Positions 7,583 through 15,866 of a DNA stretch of 20,828 bases are shown here, in pieces; position 1 is the stretch's first letter, and each line of letters begins with the position of its first letter. The notes below the pieces were generated by a model. The model was not told the DNA's origin. It was given only the letters and a program-made list of their open reading frames with translations, and did no database searches. The DNA comes from a virus. The position numbers and the translations under genes were made by a program. Where the stretch lies: IMG/VR virus record IMGVR_UViG_3300025889_001159, positions 1 through 20,828 of that record. One strand, given 5' to 3'.

Positions 7583-10500
7583 ACGCGATATCAGCAAACG
7601 CCTTGACGAGATAATTCCTCCGGCCTCCAGTACCGAGGCCGAGCAGCCGATGCTGGCTGACGAGGCCGCACAGATAGCCAACCCCCTGGCGCCGCAAGAG
7701 CCGGAAGAGGGCGTCCAGGTTGCCGGTTTGGTATCCGGCTTGGCCACGGCTGGCAAAGCCATGCGGGCGGCCAGGCGAGTGCAAAAGGAAGCGCCCAGGG
7801 CTGCGGTGCTGTACGACCAGCGGGCAACTGGCCAAACGATTATTCCACCCAAGGGCAAGGTTGAAACTGACGCCGGGCTTACAGACCAGCAAGTGGTAGA
7901 TAAGGGCGTCAATGAGTTACTGCAAACCCCGTCGCCGCCTGACGTACCTGGCATAACGCCAACCCCTGCGCCGCCTGGCACGGGTGTGGTGCCGCCTGTT
8001 CGTATTGAGCAAGACGTTATTTACGTCGAGCCAGCCAGCGTGACTACCCTGGAGAAACTCAAGGCAGCAATTGCTGGCGCCCCCACATCCGGCAAGCCGC
8101 CCAATGTTCGCCCGAACCTGGACGCTATCTCTGCCGAGGATGACGTTAAGAAACTGATATACGCGACCACCGAGGTGTACAAGCAATGGGTAGATACACA
8201 GCGCCAAGCTGGCCGCACCCTGGACGATATCGCTCAAGACGCCCTCAAGATGGGCGACGATGCGGCTCTACGCGCTTTAATTAAGCGCAAGCCTGGTGAT
8301 AGACCATTCCTGGATTTTGAGAGCCTAGCGGCCCGTATGGCGGTTCTGAACCTGCAACAAGCCACTAAGCAGTTGGTGCAGCAGGCAATGACCAGCGGTG
8401 ACCCGCGCACCATGATATCAGCCCTCAAGGCTATGACCTTTGAGGGGTATGTTCAGTCTGCCCAATTGGGCAACATGGCTGAAACTGGACGGGCATTGGC
8501 GGTTGGTCGCCTGGTTGTTTCACCCGACAAGTCGCGGGTTGCTAATCTGCAAAAGACTGTGGAGCAGTTGGGCATTGATGACCCGGCTCGGTTCGCTGAT
8601 ATTGATAACCCGGCTCAAATCATCCGCGACCTTGGTGGCATGGAGATGATGCGTAACGCCTTTAAGGCGTACATGGCTTTGCCAAATGATTCTGTGCGCG
8701 GCGTGTATACAAAGCATTTAGCAAGGGCCGCCCTGGACTCTGCCGCCGAGATATATCAAAGCGCCTTATTGTCTAACCCGGTCACCCAGGGTTTCAATAT
8801 TGTTGGCACACCGATACACGCGCTTACGTTGATGGCAGAGCGCGGTGCTGCTGCGGTATTTACTGGCGATGTTGCAAGGCTGAACGGCGTGTTCGCTGGC
8901 TTGAGGGCTATACCTCGCTACACCCGCCAGGCATTGTCTGCTGCTGCCAAAGGATTCATGACCGAGCAGGCTTCTGATATGGGCAGCAAGTTTGATGCTG
9001 GCAGTCGGCTTGCCACCAAGGCTGAAAACTTTGGCGTGGCCCCGGATACCTACCTTGGCAAAGGCATTGACCTGCTTGGTCAGGGCACCCGCCTGCTCGG
9101 CTTCCGCGTATTGACCACGGTGGACGAAGGCTACAAGGCTTTATTGCGCGGCATGGAATTGGAGATGATGGCCTCCGAGGCGCAGAGCCGGGCGTTCATG
9201 GCAAAGATTGCAGACGGCGCTACAGAGGCCGAGGCCATGAAGCATTCATCCGCGGTGTATATGCGGGTGCTGGAATCGCCAACGTCATTTGATGAGGCCG
9301 CCGAGTTCGCCCGTGTTGTGGCTTTTCAAGATGAGTTGCCCGGCAAAATACTCAAGGGTATCGAGCCAATTATTCAGCACCCATTGCAACGTCTGTTTGG
9401 CCCGCTACAGTTTTACAAGACACCGACCCAGGTTGTGCTGCGTATTCAAGAGCGCACACCGCTGGCTGTGCTTATGCCTCGGTTTTGGAAAGCCGTTACT
9501 AACCCAGCCAACCCTGGCGACCGCAGCCTGGCGCTTGCCAAGTTGAGCATGGCCAGCTTGGTGGCTGGCGCTTACATGACGATTGGCGCGGATGATGACT
9601 CGACCATCCTTACCGGGTATGGCCCAACCAACCCGGCAGAACGTCGGCGTTGGCTTGAAAAACACCAGCCGTATTCGATTGGCGAAAAGCAAGAAGACGG
9701 CTCATACCGCTGGAAATCATTCGAGAGATATGACCCGCTCAGCGGGATATTGGCATTTTGGGTCGATGCTCGGGACACCATGCTTAAAGATGATGACCCC
9801 GATTCCCGCGAGAACATTGCCTTGGATGTTTCGTTGGCAACCATGCGCTACATGACCGAGGCACAGCCAAGCGTTCAAACGCTTGCTGAATTGTCGAATA
9901 CCATCGGGCCATCGTATGAGGGCGAGACTGACAAGATGGAACGCATCATGCAGATATTTGCCAAACACGCTGCTGACGTTGGACTGACCACCGGCCAGGC
10001 TGTGGTCACGGGTGGGTTAATGCCGCAGTCATTGACGGCCAACCTGCAACGATATCTTGACCCGTTCAAGAAATCCACCGTGCCGAGTGAGCAGTACGAT
10101 TACCTAAACATCCCAGGCTTTAGGACTAACCTGCGCTCGGGTTACGAGGCGCTGGCCAAGGCGCGGGCGCGCATCCCGTATTTCGCAGACTCTGCTTACC
10201 AGGAAACCAACGATTGGTATGAGCCTGTCAAGATTGGTACTGGTGACTTCCGGGCTTTCTTGCCGATGCGTATTATTGAAAAGCGGTTCAACGGTATCAA
10301 TGCCGAGTTGGAGAAAATCAAGGGCGCTTTGCCGAGGATAAGCCCCTCGATGAATGAGAGCATGATTAAGCTGAACGCCCAGCAATTCAATCGCTACAAA
10401 GAGTTGGTCAACTATCCCAACAGGTCGCCATTCTTTGCCAACGAGTTGTTTGGCAAAAACTATAGCGATATGACGCCGGAAGAGAAAAAGATATTTAAAC

Positions 10501-10793
10501 AACATCCAAACCGCGCTGACAGAATGCTGGTGGAGATTGCCTCACCTTTTTACAATATTGGCTACGATGAAGCAGGTAACGAAGTCGAATCCACCAACCA
10601 GGCAAAGCTGGAGTATTTGAGGGCTGTACACACCGAATACACCAGCCAAGCCAAAAGGCTGATGCTGCTGGAGTTCCCCGAATTGCAAGAGTTGGTTAAC
10701 CAGCGTGACGCTTTCAAAGCGCAGCAGAATCGCCTGCCACGCAACTTGCCCCTGTCAGATGAAACCAAGCGCAGCATCAAATACAACCAGTAA
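7572..10793 (+). CDS. Large internal virion / DNA-ejection protein (T7 gp16-like position)
   Basis: The 1073-aa protein is the last and largest of the ejection block, the place of gene 16 in T7 (1318 aa). The N-terminal 110 residues are charged. A Pro-rich linker (about residues 117-141) follows, then long helical regions. Residues about 609-628 (FGPLQFYKTPTQVVLRIQER) and a hydrophobic stretch at about 653-673, followed by the RRWLEKHQPYS and ERYDPLSGILA region, look like the C-terminal half I associate with podovirus internal virion proteins. I do not see the lytic transglycosylase motif that opens T7 gp16, so wall opening during entry may be carried by another protein. The ATG at 7572 is preceded by GGGA with 6-nt spacing. 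Function is inferred from position and resemblance. Confidence 0.72.
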   Translation: MAIERDISKRLDEIIPPASSTEAEQPMLADEAAQIANPLAPQEPEEGVQVAGLVSGLATAGKAMRAARRVQKEAPRAAVLYDQRATGQTIIPPKGKVETDAGLTDQQVVDKGVNELLQTPSPPDVPGITPTPAPPGTGVVPPVRIEQDVIYVEPASVTTLEKLKAAIAGAPTSGKPPNVRPNLDAISAEDDVKKLIYATTEVYKQWVDTQRQAGRTLDDIAQDALKMGDDAALRALIKRKPGDRPFLDFESLAARMAVLNLQQATKQLVQQAMTSGDPRTMISALKAMTFEGYVQSAQLGNMAETGRALAVGRLVVSPDKSRVANLQKTVEQLGIDDPARFADIDNPAQIIRDLGGMEMMRNAFKAYMALPNDSVRGVYTKHLARAALDSAAEIYQSALLSNPVTQGFNIVGTPIHALTLMAERGAAAVFTGDVARLNGVFAGLRAIPRYTRQALSAAAKGFMTEQASDMGSKFDAGSRLATKAENFGVAPDTYLGKGIDLLGQGTRLLGFRVLTTVDEGYKALLRGMELEMMASEAQSRAFMAKIADGATEAEAMKHSSAVYMRVLESPTSFDEAAEFARVVAFQDELPGKILKGIEPIIQHPLQRLFGPLQFYKTPTQVVLRIQERTPLAVLMPRFWKAVTNPANPGDRSLALAKLSMASLVAGAYMTIGADDDSTILTGYGPTNPAERRRWLEKHQPYSIGEKQEDGSYRWKSFERYDPLSGILAFWVDARDTMLKDDDPDSRENIALDVSLATMRYMTEAQPSVQTLAELSNTIGPSYEGETDKMERIMQIFAKHAADVGLTTGQAVVTGGLMPQSLTANLQRYLDPFKKSTVPSEQYDYLNIPGFRTNLRSGYEALAKARARIPYFADSAYQETNDWYEPVKIGTGDFRAFLPMRIIEKRFNGINAELEKIKGALPRISPSMNESMIKLNAQQFNRYKELVNYPNRSPFFANELFGKNYSDMTPEEKKIFKQHPNRADRMLVEIASPFYNIGYDEAGNEVESTNQAKLEYLRAVHTEYTSQAKRLMLLEFPELQELVNQRDAFKAQQNRLPRNLPLSDETKRSIKYNQ

Positions 10794-10804
10794 GGAATTG
10801 AATT

Positions 10805-12838
10805 ATGGCCGTCCCAATTTCTAATGTAACCCGCCGCGTGGTGTTTGCCGCCAGCGGTGTGGGGCCGTATGCGTTCACGTTTGAGATTCTTGCTCAGACC
10901 GATATCGCCGTTTACGAGGATGACACCCTGCTGACGTTGACCACCGACTACACGGTGACCATTAACGCCAACGGCACGGGTTCGATTACCCTGGTGTCCA
11001 GCCCCACCGGGTCACAGATATCAATTATCGGTGCCAGGGCGATTGAGCGTACCTCTGACTTTGTGACGGGTGGCGACTTCTTTGCCAACACACTCAACAC
11101 CGAACTGGATAGCCTAACTATCTTTGCCCAGCAAAACAGCGAGGCTGTGGCCCGCGCATTGTCTGCGCCGGAGACTGACCCGACCACGGTGAACATGACT
11201 TTGCCGAGGGCATCGGTGCGAGCCAACAAGACCCTGGCTTTTGACAGCAACGGCGACCCAGTTATCGGCGAGGTGATTGGCGACAACCGTGGCGATTGGG
11301 CTGCTGGCACCGCGTACAACAAGCGTGATATTGTCAAAGACACCAGCAACAACAACGTATATTTGGCAAACACGGCGCACACTTCTAGTGGCTCCCAGCC
11401 AATCAGCACCAATGCCGATGCAGCCAAATGGGATTTGTTGCTAGATGCTGCGTCAGCCGATGCAGCACAAGCGGCAGCGGAAGCCGCCCAGGCTGCGGCA
11501 GAGGCTGCTGAATCCAATGCAGAAGATTGGGCAACCAAGGTAGATGGTATTGTCGATTCAACTGACTATTCGGCCAAAGCATGGTCTATTGGTGGAACCG
11601 GCGTAACCGATACGGCCAGCCGTGGCGCTGCAAAAGAATGGGCGACCGAAACATCGGGTACGGTTGACGGCACCGAGTATTCATCCAAAGAATATGCACA
11701 GGGCACTCAGGCTGGTACTGGCGGCTCGGCGAAAGATTGGGCGATAGAAACAAGCACCAATGTCGATGGCGTTGACTATTCGTCAAAAGAGTATGCGGTA
11801 GGTACTCAAACGCGAGGCACCACCGGCTCATCCAAAGATTGGGCTACATATACCGGCGGCACCGTTAATGCCAGCGAATATTCTGCCAAAGAGTACGCGG
11901 TTGGCACAACGGCGACAGACGGGTCTGCAAAAGAGTGGGCAACCACTACTGGCGCTGCGGTGGCGGCTTCTGAATACTCGGCAAAAGAATATGCCCAGGG
12001 CACAACTGCAACTGGTGGCTCATCCAAACAATGGGCAACAACCACAGGCGCAGCAGTTAGCGGTGGTGAATATTCATCGAAAGAGTATGCTATTGGCACC
12101 ACAGTTGCTGCTGGCTCGGCAAAAGATTGGGCTACGATTACTGGCAACCTAGTCGATGCAACCGAATACTCTGCCAAGGAATACGCCAGCGGTGACCTGA
12201 CTGCAACTGGCGGCTCTGCCAAGGCTTGGGCAGAAGATGCCTCCAGCCCTGATGGCACCACAACCAAAAGCGCCAAGACCTGGGCGGCAGAGTCGGCCTC
12301 ATCTGCAAGCGATGCTCAAACCGCCCAGGCTGCCGCTGAAGCTGCCCTGGCCTCATTCAACGCAACATATCTTGGGGCGCAGGCAAGCGACCCAAGCGTG
12401 GACAATGAGGGTGACCCGGTAACGGCTGGCGATTGGTACTTCAATACCAGCAGCAATATCAGCCGTATCTACAACGGCAGCACCTGGTCGAATGTATCGC
12501 TTGACCCAGCCATTGTGGTGGCCAAGACCAGCAGCACGGGCGCGGCGGTTCTGCCGGTTGGCAGCACGGCCCAGCGTGACGGCTCACCCGTCCAGGGCTA
12601 TCTGCGGTTCAACTCAGACGATGGCGCGTTCGAGGGTTATAACGGGAGCGCCTGGGCACCAGTAGGTGGCGGGGCAACAGGTGGCGGCAGCGATGCGGTG
12701 TTCGTCGAGAACGACCAAACCGTGACCACCAACTACACAATCCCAGCAACCAAGAACGCGATGTCCACCGGGCCGGTAACCATTGACTCAGGCGTCACGG
12801 TCACGGTGTCCACCGGCTCACGCTACGTTGTAATTTAA
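10805..12838 (+). CDS. Tail fibre protein with T7 gp17-type N-terminus and eight-repeat shaft
   Basis: The 677-aa fibre has four parts. Residues 1-160 match the T7-type tail-fibre attachment domain (opening VPISNVTRRVVFAASGVGPY, with YAFTFEIL and TVTINANGTGSITL). Residues about 165-212 look like a small beta carbohydrate-binding or chitinase-A-like segment (GDWAAGTAYNKRDIV). Residues about 213-240 are an Ala/Glu coiled coil. Residues about 239-497 are eight repeats of 30-38 aa with a K-x-W-A ... Y-S-A-K-E-Y-A consensus. The C-terminus (FVENDQTVTTNYTIPATKNA then GPVTIDSGVTVTV) is a tag that recurs at the ends of phage fibre proteins. AAGGA lies 8 nt before the ATG. It likely trimerises and anchors or presents the adhesins encoded next. 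Confidence 0.88.
   Translation: MAVPISNVTRRVVFAASGVGPYAFTFEILAQTDIAVYEDDTLLTLTTDYTVTINANGTGSITLVSSPTGSQISIIGARAIERTSDFVTGGDFFANTLNTELDSLTIFAQQNSEAVARALSAPETDPTTVNMTLPRASVRANKTLAFDSNGDPVIGEVIGDNRGDWAAGTAYNKRDIVKDTSNNNVYLANTAHTSSGSQPISTNADAAKWDLLLDAASADAAQAAAEAAQAAAEAAESNAEDWATKVDGIVDSTDYSAKAWSIGGTGVTDTASRGAAKEWATETSGTVDGTEYSSKEYAQGTQAGTGGSAKDWAIETSTNVDGVDYSSKEYAVGTQTRGTTGSSKDWATYTGGTVNASEYSAKEYAVGTTATDGSAKEWATTTGAAVAASEYSAKEYAQGTTATGGSSKQWATTTGAAVSGGEYSSKEYAIGTTVAAGSAKDWATITGNLVDATEYSAKEYASGDLTATGGSAKAWAEDASSPDGTTTKSAKTWAAESASSASDAQTAQAAAEAALASFNATYLGAQASDPSVDNEGDPVTAGDWYFNTSSNISRIYNGSTWSNVSLDPAIVVAKTSSTGAAVLPVGSTAQRDGSPVQGYLRFNSDDGAFEGYNGSAWAPVGGGATGGGSDAVFVENDQTVTTNYTIPATKNAMSTGPVTIDSGVTVTVSTGSRYVVI
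11519..12297 (+). repeat. Eight in-frame repeats of the tail-fibre shaft
   Basis: Units of about 90-115 bp each encode K/E-x-WA-x(7-9)-V-x(3)-EYSAKEYA-x-GT-x(4)-GGSA. The middle units are the most alike (for example KEWATTTGAAV and KQWATTTGAAV), while the first and last are degenerate. In the DNA, stretches such as GGCTCGGC(G/A)AAAGATTGGGC recur, so unit number could change by recombination. The period fits a trimeric shaft with regularly spaced Trp and Tyr layers, which is inference. Confidence 0.85.
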
Positions 12839-12848
12839 GGAAACGATT

Positions 12849-13349
12849 ATGGCTCTTGAATTAAATGGAACAACAGGCGTCAGCCTAGTACAGGATGGCG
12901 TTATTACTGATGCCAACCTGCCAGCGGGTAGTGTGTTGCAAGTTGTATCTACTTCTTATTCAACTGCATTTACGACTTCATCTGGAAGTGCGGCAGATAC
13001 TGGTCTTTCTGTAACCATAACTCCAACAAGCGCAACAAGTAAAATTTTAATTCTTCTGTCTCAACAAATGTATATTTATAACGGCGGGGGAGACTCTGGA
13101 GTAATAATTAATATTTTAAGAAACGGAACGAATTTGATTGGGGTGAATGGTCATTCGGGGTATATTGCTGGATACAATTCAAGTAACCCTGAAATTGTTT
13201 GGAATTTGCCAATTACATTCCTTGACTCCCCAGCAACAACTTCTGCATTGACATACAAAACGCAAGCAGCGGCAACTGTTGGTGCAACTGTCATTACCTG
13301 TTGGAACAGCAACGCATCAACAATTACTGTCATGGAGATTGCAGCATGA
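12849..13349 (+). CDS. Adhesin-like tail protein 1 (beta-sandwich tip)
   Basis: The 166-aa protein opens with a phage fibre tag (LELNGTTGVSLVQDGVI, then LPAGSVLQVVST). About 125 residues of Thr/Ser/Ile-rich beta structure follow, ending NASTITVMEIA, the style of small phage jelly-roll or beta-sandwich tips. AAGGAAA lies upstream of the ATG. After about position 12940 the DNA becomes clearly richer in A and T than the fibre gene upstream. It ends in an ATGA overlap with a small assembly-factor-like gene, so it appears to be the adhesin of the first couple. Receptor binding is inferred from composition and context; there is no enzymatic motif. Confidence 0.7.
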   Translation: MALELNGTTGVSLVQDGVITDANLPAGSVLQVVSTSYSTAFTTSSGSAADTGLSVTITPTSATSKILILLSQQMYIYNGGGDSGVIINILRNGTNLIGVNGHSGYIAGYNSSNPEIVWNLPITFLDSPATTSALTYKTQAAATVGATVITCWNSNASTITVMEIAA

Positions 13350-13630
13350 ACAAAGTAGACGCACTTCAATCTCTACGCCCCGGTGCTGAATGGGTTCTAC
13401 GCGGTGACGACCTTGAGTGGCTAGACGCCAACCAAACGCAACCAACTGAAGCAGAAATTGCAGCAGAGGTTACCCGTTTAGAAGCAGACTACGCTGCCAA
13501 ACAATACCAGCGTGACCGTGCCGCAGCATACCCGTCCATCCCTGACCAGCTAGACCAAATCTATCACGAAGGCATTGACGCTTGGAAAGCGACCATTGCT
13601 GCCGTTAAACAGGAGTACCCCAAGCCATGA
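13346..13630 (+). CDS. Small tail-fibre assembly/chaperone-like protein 1 (XkdW-type)
   Basis: The 94-aa acidic protein has an N-terminal RPGAEWVLRGDDLEWLD segment and a PTEAEIAAEVTRLEADY helix. Its C-terminal segment, YPSIPDQLDQIYHEGIDAWK, is a block found in many small phage proteins next to fibre genes (XkdW-like or fibre-assembly type). The ATG at 13346 is chosen because it forms ATGA with the stop of the adhesin gene; an in-frame start further upstream would lie inside that gene. It probably helps fold or attach the preceding adhesin, or the following one. The ATGA at its own end links it to the next adhesin. Confidence 0.75.
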   Translation: MNKVDALQSLRPGAEWVLRGDDLEWLDANQTQPTEAEIAAEVTRLEADYAAKQYQRDRAAAYPSIPDQLDQIYHEGIDAWKATIAAVKQEYPKP

Positions 13631-14196
13631 GTAAAGTAGCAATTCAGGGCAACGCCAGCGGTACTGGTACGCTGACCATTGCCGCGCCCAACACGAACAC
13701 CGACAGGACGTTGACGCTGCCTGATGAGGCGGGGACTGTGTTGACCTCTGCAAGTACAACGGTGCTGCCTAAAGGTGTGCCAGCGTTTAGTTATGAAAAC
13801 ACTACTGCACAAAGCATAAGTTCTACAACTTGGACAAAAGTAACAGTCAACTCACAGATTTTTGATACAACTACTTCAGACTTTTCAAGCAGTCGGTTTA
13901 CTGCTTCTGTTGCTGGTTATTATCAATTTAATGGTTGTATACGTTGCAATGGTTCGTCAATCACCGGCATCGTAGTGGCGCTTTACAAAAACGGTAGCAT
14001 TGTTGGGTATGGAAATGCTTTGCAATCATCTGTACCAGCCGACAACTCAATTAATGTATCAGAAATTATTTACCTAAACGGCTCTACTGATTATGTTGAA
14101 CTTTACGGATTTATTATTGGAACTAGCCCAAACTTTGCATACGCAGCAGCGGGCGCAAATGCTAGATTTTCAGGCGCGTTAATGGGGGCGGCATGA
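13627..14196 (+). CDS. Adhesin-like tail protein 2 (C1q-like tip)
   Basis: The 189-aa protein has two parts. Residues 1-50 are a GC-rich-coded phage tag (ASGTGTLTIAAPNTNTDRTL, then TLPDEAGTVLTSAS) that recurs in many tail proteins. Residues about 53-189 look like a C1q/TNF-like beta sandwich: PAFSYENTTAQSISSTTWTK, then RFTASVAGYYQFNGCIR, KNGSIVGYG and a closing FSGALMG. C1q-like domains trimerise and bind ligands, which suits a fibre tip. The base composition drops sharply in G+C at about 13785, near the domain boundary. This is a sign that the tip was exchanged. It is linked on both sides by ATGA overlaps. Confidence 0.75.
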   Translation: MSKVAIQGNASGTGTLTIAAPNTNTDRTLTLPDEAGTVLTSASTTVLPKGVPAFSYENTTAQSISSTTWTKVTVNSQIFDTTTSDFSSSRFTASVAGYYQFNGCIRCNGSSITGIVVALYKNGSIVGYGNALQSSVPADNSINVSEIIYLNGSTDYVELYGFIIGTSPNFAYAAAGANARFSGALMGAA

Positions 14197-14357
14197 TGAC
14201 TCTATACGACAAAATCAAAGCACTTTATCCTGACCTGCAAGACGCAGATTTCTTGTACACCGTCGTGCTGCAAAACGATTTAGATGGTCGCGGTGACTAC
14301 ATCAAAGAGTGGAATCACCCAACCCTACCACGCCCGAGTGAGGAGCAACTAGCATGA
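14193..14357 (+). CDS. Small tail-fibre assembly-like protein 2 (XkdW-type, 54 aa)
   Basis: The product starts MMTLYDKIKALYPDLQDADF and continues with QNDLDGRGDYIKEW, then HPTLPRPSEEQLA at the end. YDKIKALYP together with the DG-G-DYI-W-HPTLP-P block is a pattern I recognise from XkdW-type proteins located after phage fibre genes. The ATG at 14193 forms ATGA with the adhesin stop; a second in-frame ATG follows at 14196, so the true product is 53 or 54 aa. The end makes ATGA with the next adhesin. It presumably serves the C1q-like adhesin before it. Confidence 0.8.
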   Translation: MMTLYDKIKALYPDLQDADFLYTVVLQNDLDGRGDYIKEWNHPTLPRPSEEQLA

Positions 14358-15490
14358 GTACCATAGCAGTCAACGCCATCACAGATGCCAGCGGCGGCAA
14401 CACGGCGTCAATCAACGGGGCAACGCCGACCACCGACAACACGATGGGTCGCAATCGTATCATCAATGGAGATATGCGGATTGATGCTAGGAACGCTGGT
14501 GCGAGTGTTGCGCTTACGGATGGATTGTATTTTGTTGACCGTTGGAAAGCGTCAATTTCTCAAACAAGTAAACTTACAGGTCAACAATCATCTACAGTAC
14601 CTGCTGGTTTTGTTAAATCGCTGTCTGCGACTGTAGGTACTGCATTTACTCCCGGCGCTGGTGACTACGCTGGTTTAGTCCAGCCGATTGAAGGCAATAA
14701 CGTATCTGATTTGAATTTTGGTTCAGCAGGTGCATCAACAGTTACATTGTCATTTTGGGTTCGCAGTTCTGTGACAGGAACCTACAGCGTTACTTTGCAT
14801 AATGCCGACCCAGCAAATAGAAGCTATGTAACGACATATGCAATCAATGCAGCAGACACTTGGGAGCAAAAGAGCGTAACAATTGCTGGCGATACTAGCG
14901 GGACTTGGGCAACAGATAATACTGCAAGCATTACGGCGTATTTTGCTTTGGGTATGGGTTCAACTTATGGTGGCGCTACCGCTAACACTTGGAACGCTTC
15001 TTTGAAGCTGGCTGCTACGGGACAAACTCAATGGGTGTCTACTGCTGGCGCAACCTTCTACCTCACAGGCGTCCAGCTTGAAGCAGGCAGCGTAGCCACC
15101 AGTTTTGAACGTAGGAGTTATGGGCAGGAGTTGGCGTTGTGTCAGCGGTATTATTATCGGATAAAAGGGTCAGATACCGCCCTTAATACGGGAATCGTGG
15201 GTGTTGGTTTTTCTCAATCCACCACTGCTGGGCGTTCTTTAATTAATTTTCCAGTAACTATGAGGTCATTTCCAAGCGCACTAGAACAAAGTGGAACTGC
15301 TTCACATTTTAGAATTATTGCTGGAAGTGCTGGGTCAATAACGTGTTCCGCTGTTCCAGTATTTAGTTCTGCTTCTACATTGTGTGGCGATATTTCATGG
15401 ACTGTTGCTTCTGCAGCAATCGCTAATCAAGGGGTGTATTTTGCATCTAATAATGCAAGCAGTTATCTCGCATGGAGTGCTGAATTATGA
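14354..15490 (+). CDS. Adhesin-like tail protein 3 (jelly-roll, carbohydrate-binding type)
   Basis: The 378-aa protein starts with a short tag (IAVNAITDASGGNTA), then GRNRIINGDMRIDARNAG (residues 32-49) and LYFVDRWKA, which open a jelly-roll domain common in phage tail proteins. Beta strands continue to FYLTGVQLEAG (235-245) and FERRSYGQELALCQRYYYR (about 251-269), a conserved junction after which a variable tip usually follows. Here the tip is residues about 270-378, coded by A+T-rich DNA. No depolymerase motif is seen. Its likely role is receptor or glycan binding. It is joined by ATGA to the genes before and after it. Confidence 0.8.
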   Translation: MSTIAVNAITDASGGNTASINGATPTTDNTMGRNRIINGDMRIDARNAGASVALTDGLYFVDRWKASISQTSKLTGQQSSTVPAGFVKSLSATVGTAFTPGAGDYAGLVQPIEGNNVSDLNFGSAGASTVTLSFWVRSSVTGTYSVTLHNADPANRSYVTTYAINAADTWEQKSVTIAGDTSGTWATDNTASITAYFALGMGSTYGGATANTWNASLKLAATGQTQWVSTAGATFYLTGVQLEAGSVATSFERRSYGQELALCQRYYYRIKGSDTALNTGIVGVGFSQSTTAGRSLINFPVTMRSFPSALEQSGTASHFRIIAGSAGSITCSAVPVFSSASTLCGDISWTVASAAIANQGVYFASNNASSYLAWSAEL

Positions 15491-15645
15491 TTTACAAAAT
15501 GCTACCTCGCCAAGAAGGCGAACCACAAATCTACGCCCGCATTGACGATGACGGCTTATGCCGCCTGACTTGCACAGAAGAACATCCACCGTTTCAAGAG
15601 TGGCTGGCAGAAGGCAACACGCCCGAACCGGCTGACGAGGTGTAA
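15487..15645 (+). CDS. Small tail-associated protein 3 (52 aa)
   Basis: The ATG overlaps the stop of adhesin 3 as ATGA. The product, 52 aa, begins MIYKMLPRQEGEPQIYARID and ends WLAEGNTPEPADEV. The WLAEGNTPEP ending is one I recognise from small phage proteins encoded next to fibre genes, so an assembly role like the other two small partners is likely. Two Cys residues lie in the middle (about residues 25 and 29). Its last codons GAGGTG also act as the ribosome site for the next gene. Confidence 0.75.
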   Translation: MIYKMLPRQEGEPQIYARIDDDGLCRLTCTEEHPPFQEWLAEGNTPEPADEV

Positions 15646-15647
15646 GC

Positions 15648-15866
15648 ATGGCGGCTGCGGATACTGATAACCGGCTGACCAGCCATGAGCAGATTTGCTC
15701 CGAGCGTTACCTGCGGCTCGAGGGCCGTATGGCCACGGTTGAGACGCGGCTCGATGGCGTGGACGCCAGGCTCAAGAAGATTGAGTCGGTCATTATTCGC
15801 TCGGTCGGCGCGCTGCTGGTCGGCATGGGTGGACTGATTGCCACGATTATTATGAAGGTTGGGTAA
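15648..15866 (+). CDS. Small coiled-coil membrane protein (XhlA-like, lysis-associated)
   Basis: The 72-aa protein has residues 12-46 as a charged helix with heptad-like leucine/valine spacing (RLEGRMATVETRLDGVDARL). One membrane segment follows at about 50-69 (a VII..VGALLVGMGGLIATII pattern). This architecture, with a cytoplasmic or periplasmic coiled coil and a C-terminal anchor, is that of XhlA-type phage proteins which assist holins. It opens the lysis block, and its stop overlaps the next start (TAATG). GAGGTG, the end of the previous gene, lies 5 nt before the ATG. The role is inferred from topology and place. Confidence 0.7.
   Translation: MAAADTDNRLTSHEQICSERYLRLEGRMATVETRLDGVDARLKKIESVIIRSVGALLVGMGGLIATIIMKVG

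Noticed and set aside
10948-11538. Minus-strand open frame (196 codons), Ala/Ser-rich
   Set aside because: It is antisense to the conserved T7-type fibre N-terminus and coiled coil and has no independent signals.
11806-12276. Minus-strand open frame (156 codons) with repeated sequence
   Set aside because: It is the antisense image of the tail-fibre repeats; its regularity comes from the fibre gene.
12849-15490. Diversity-generating retroelement acting on the adhesins
   Set aside because: There is no reverse transcriptase, no template repeat and no C-type-lectin-like variable region in the window.
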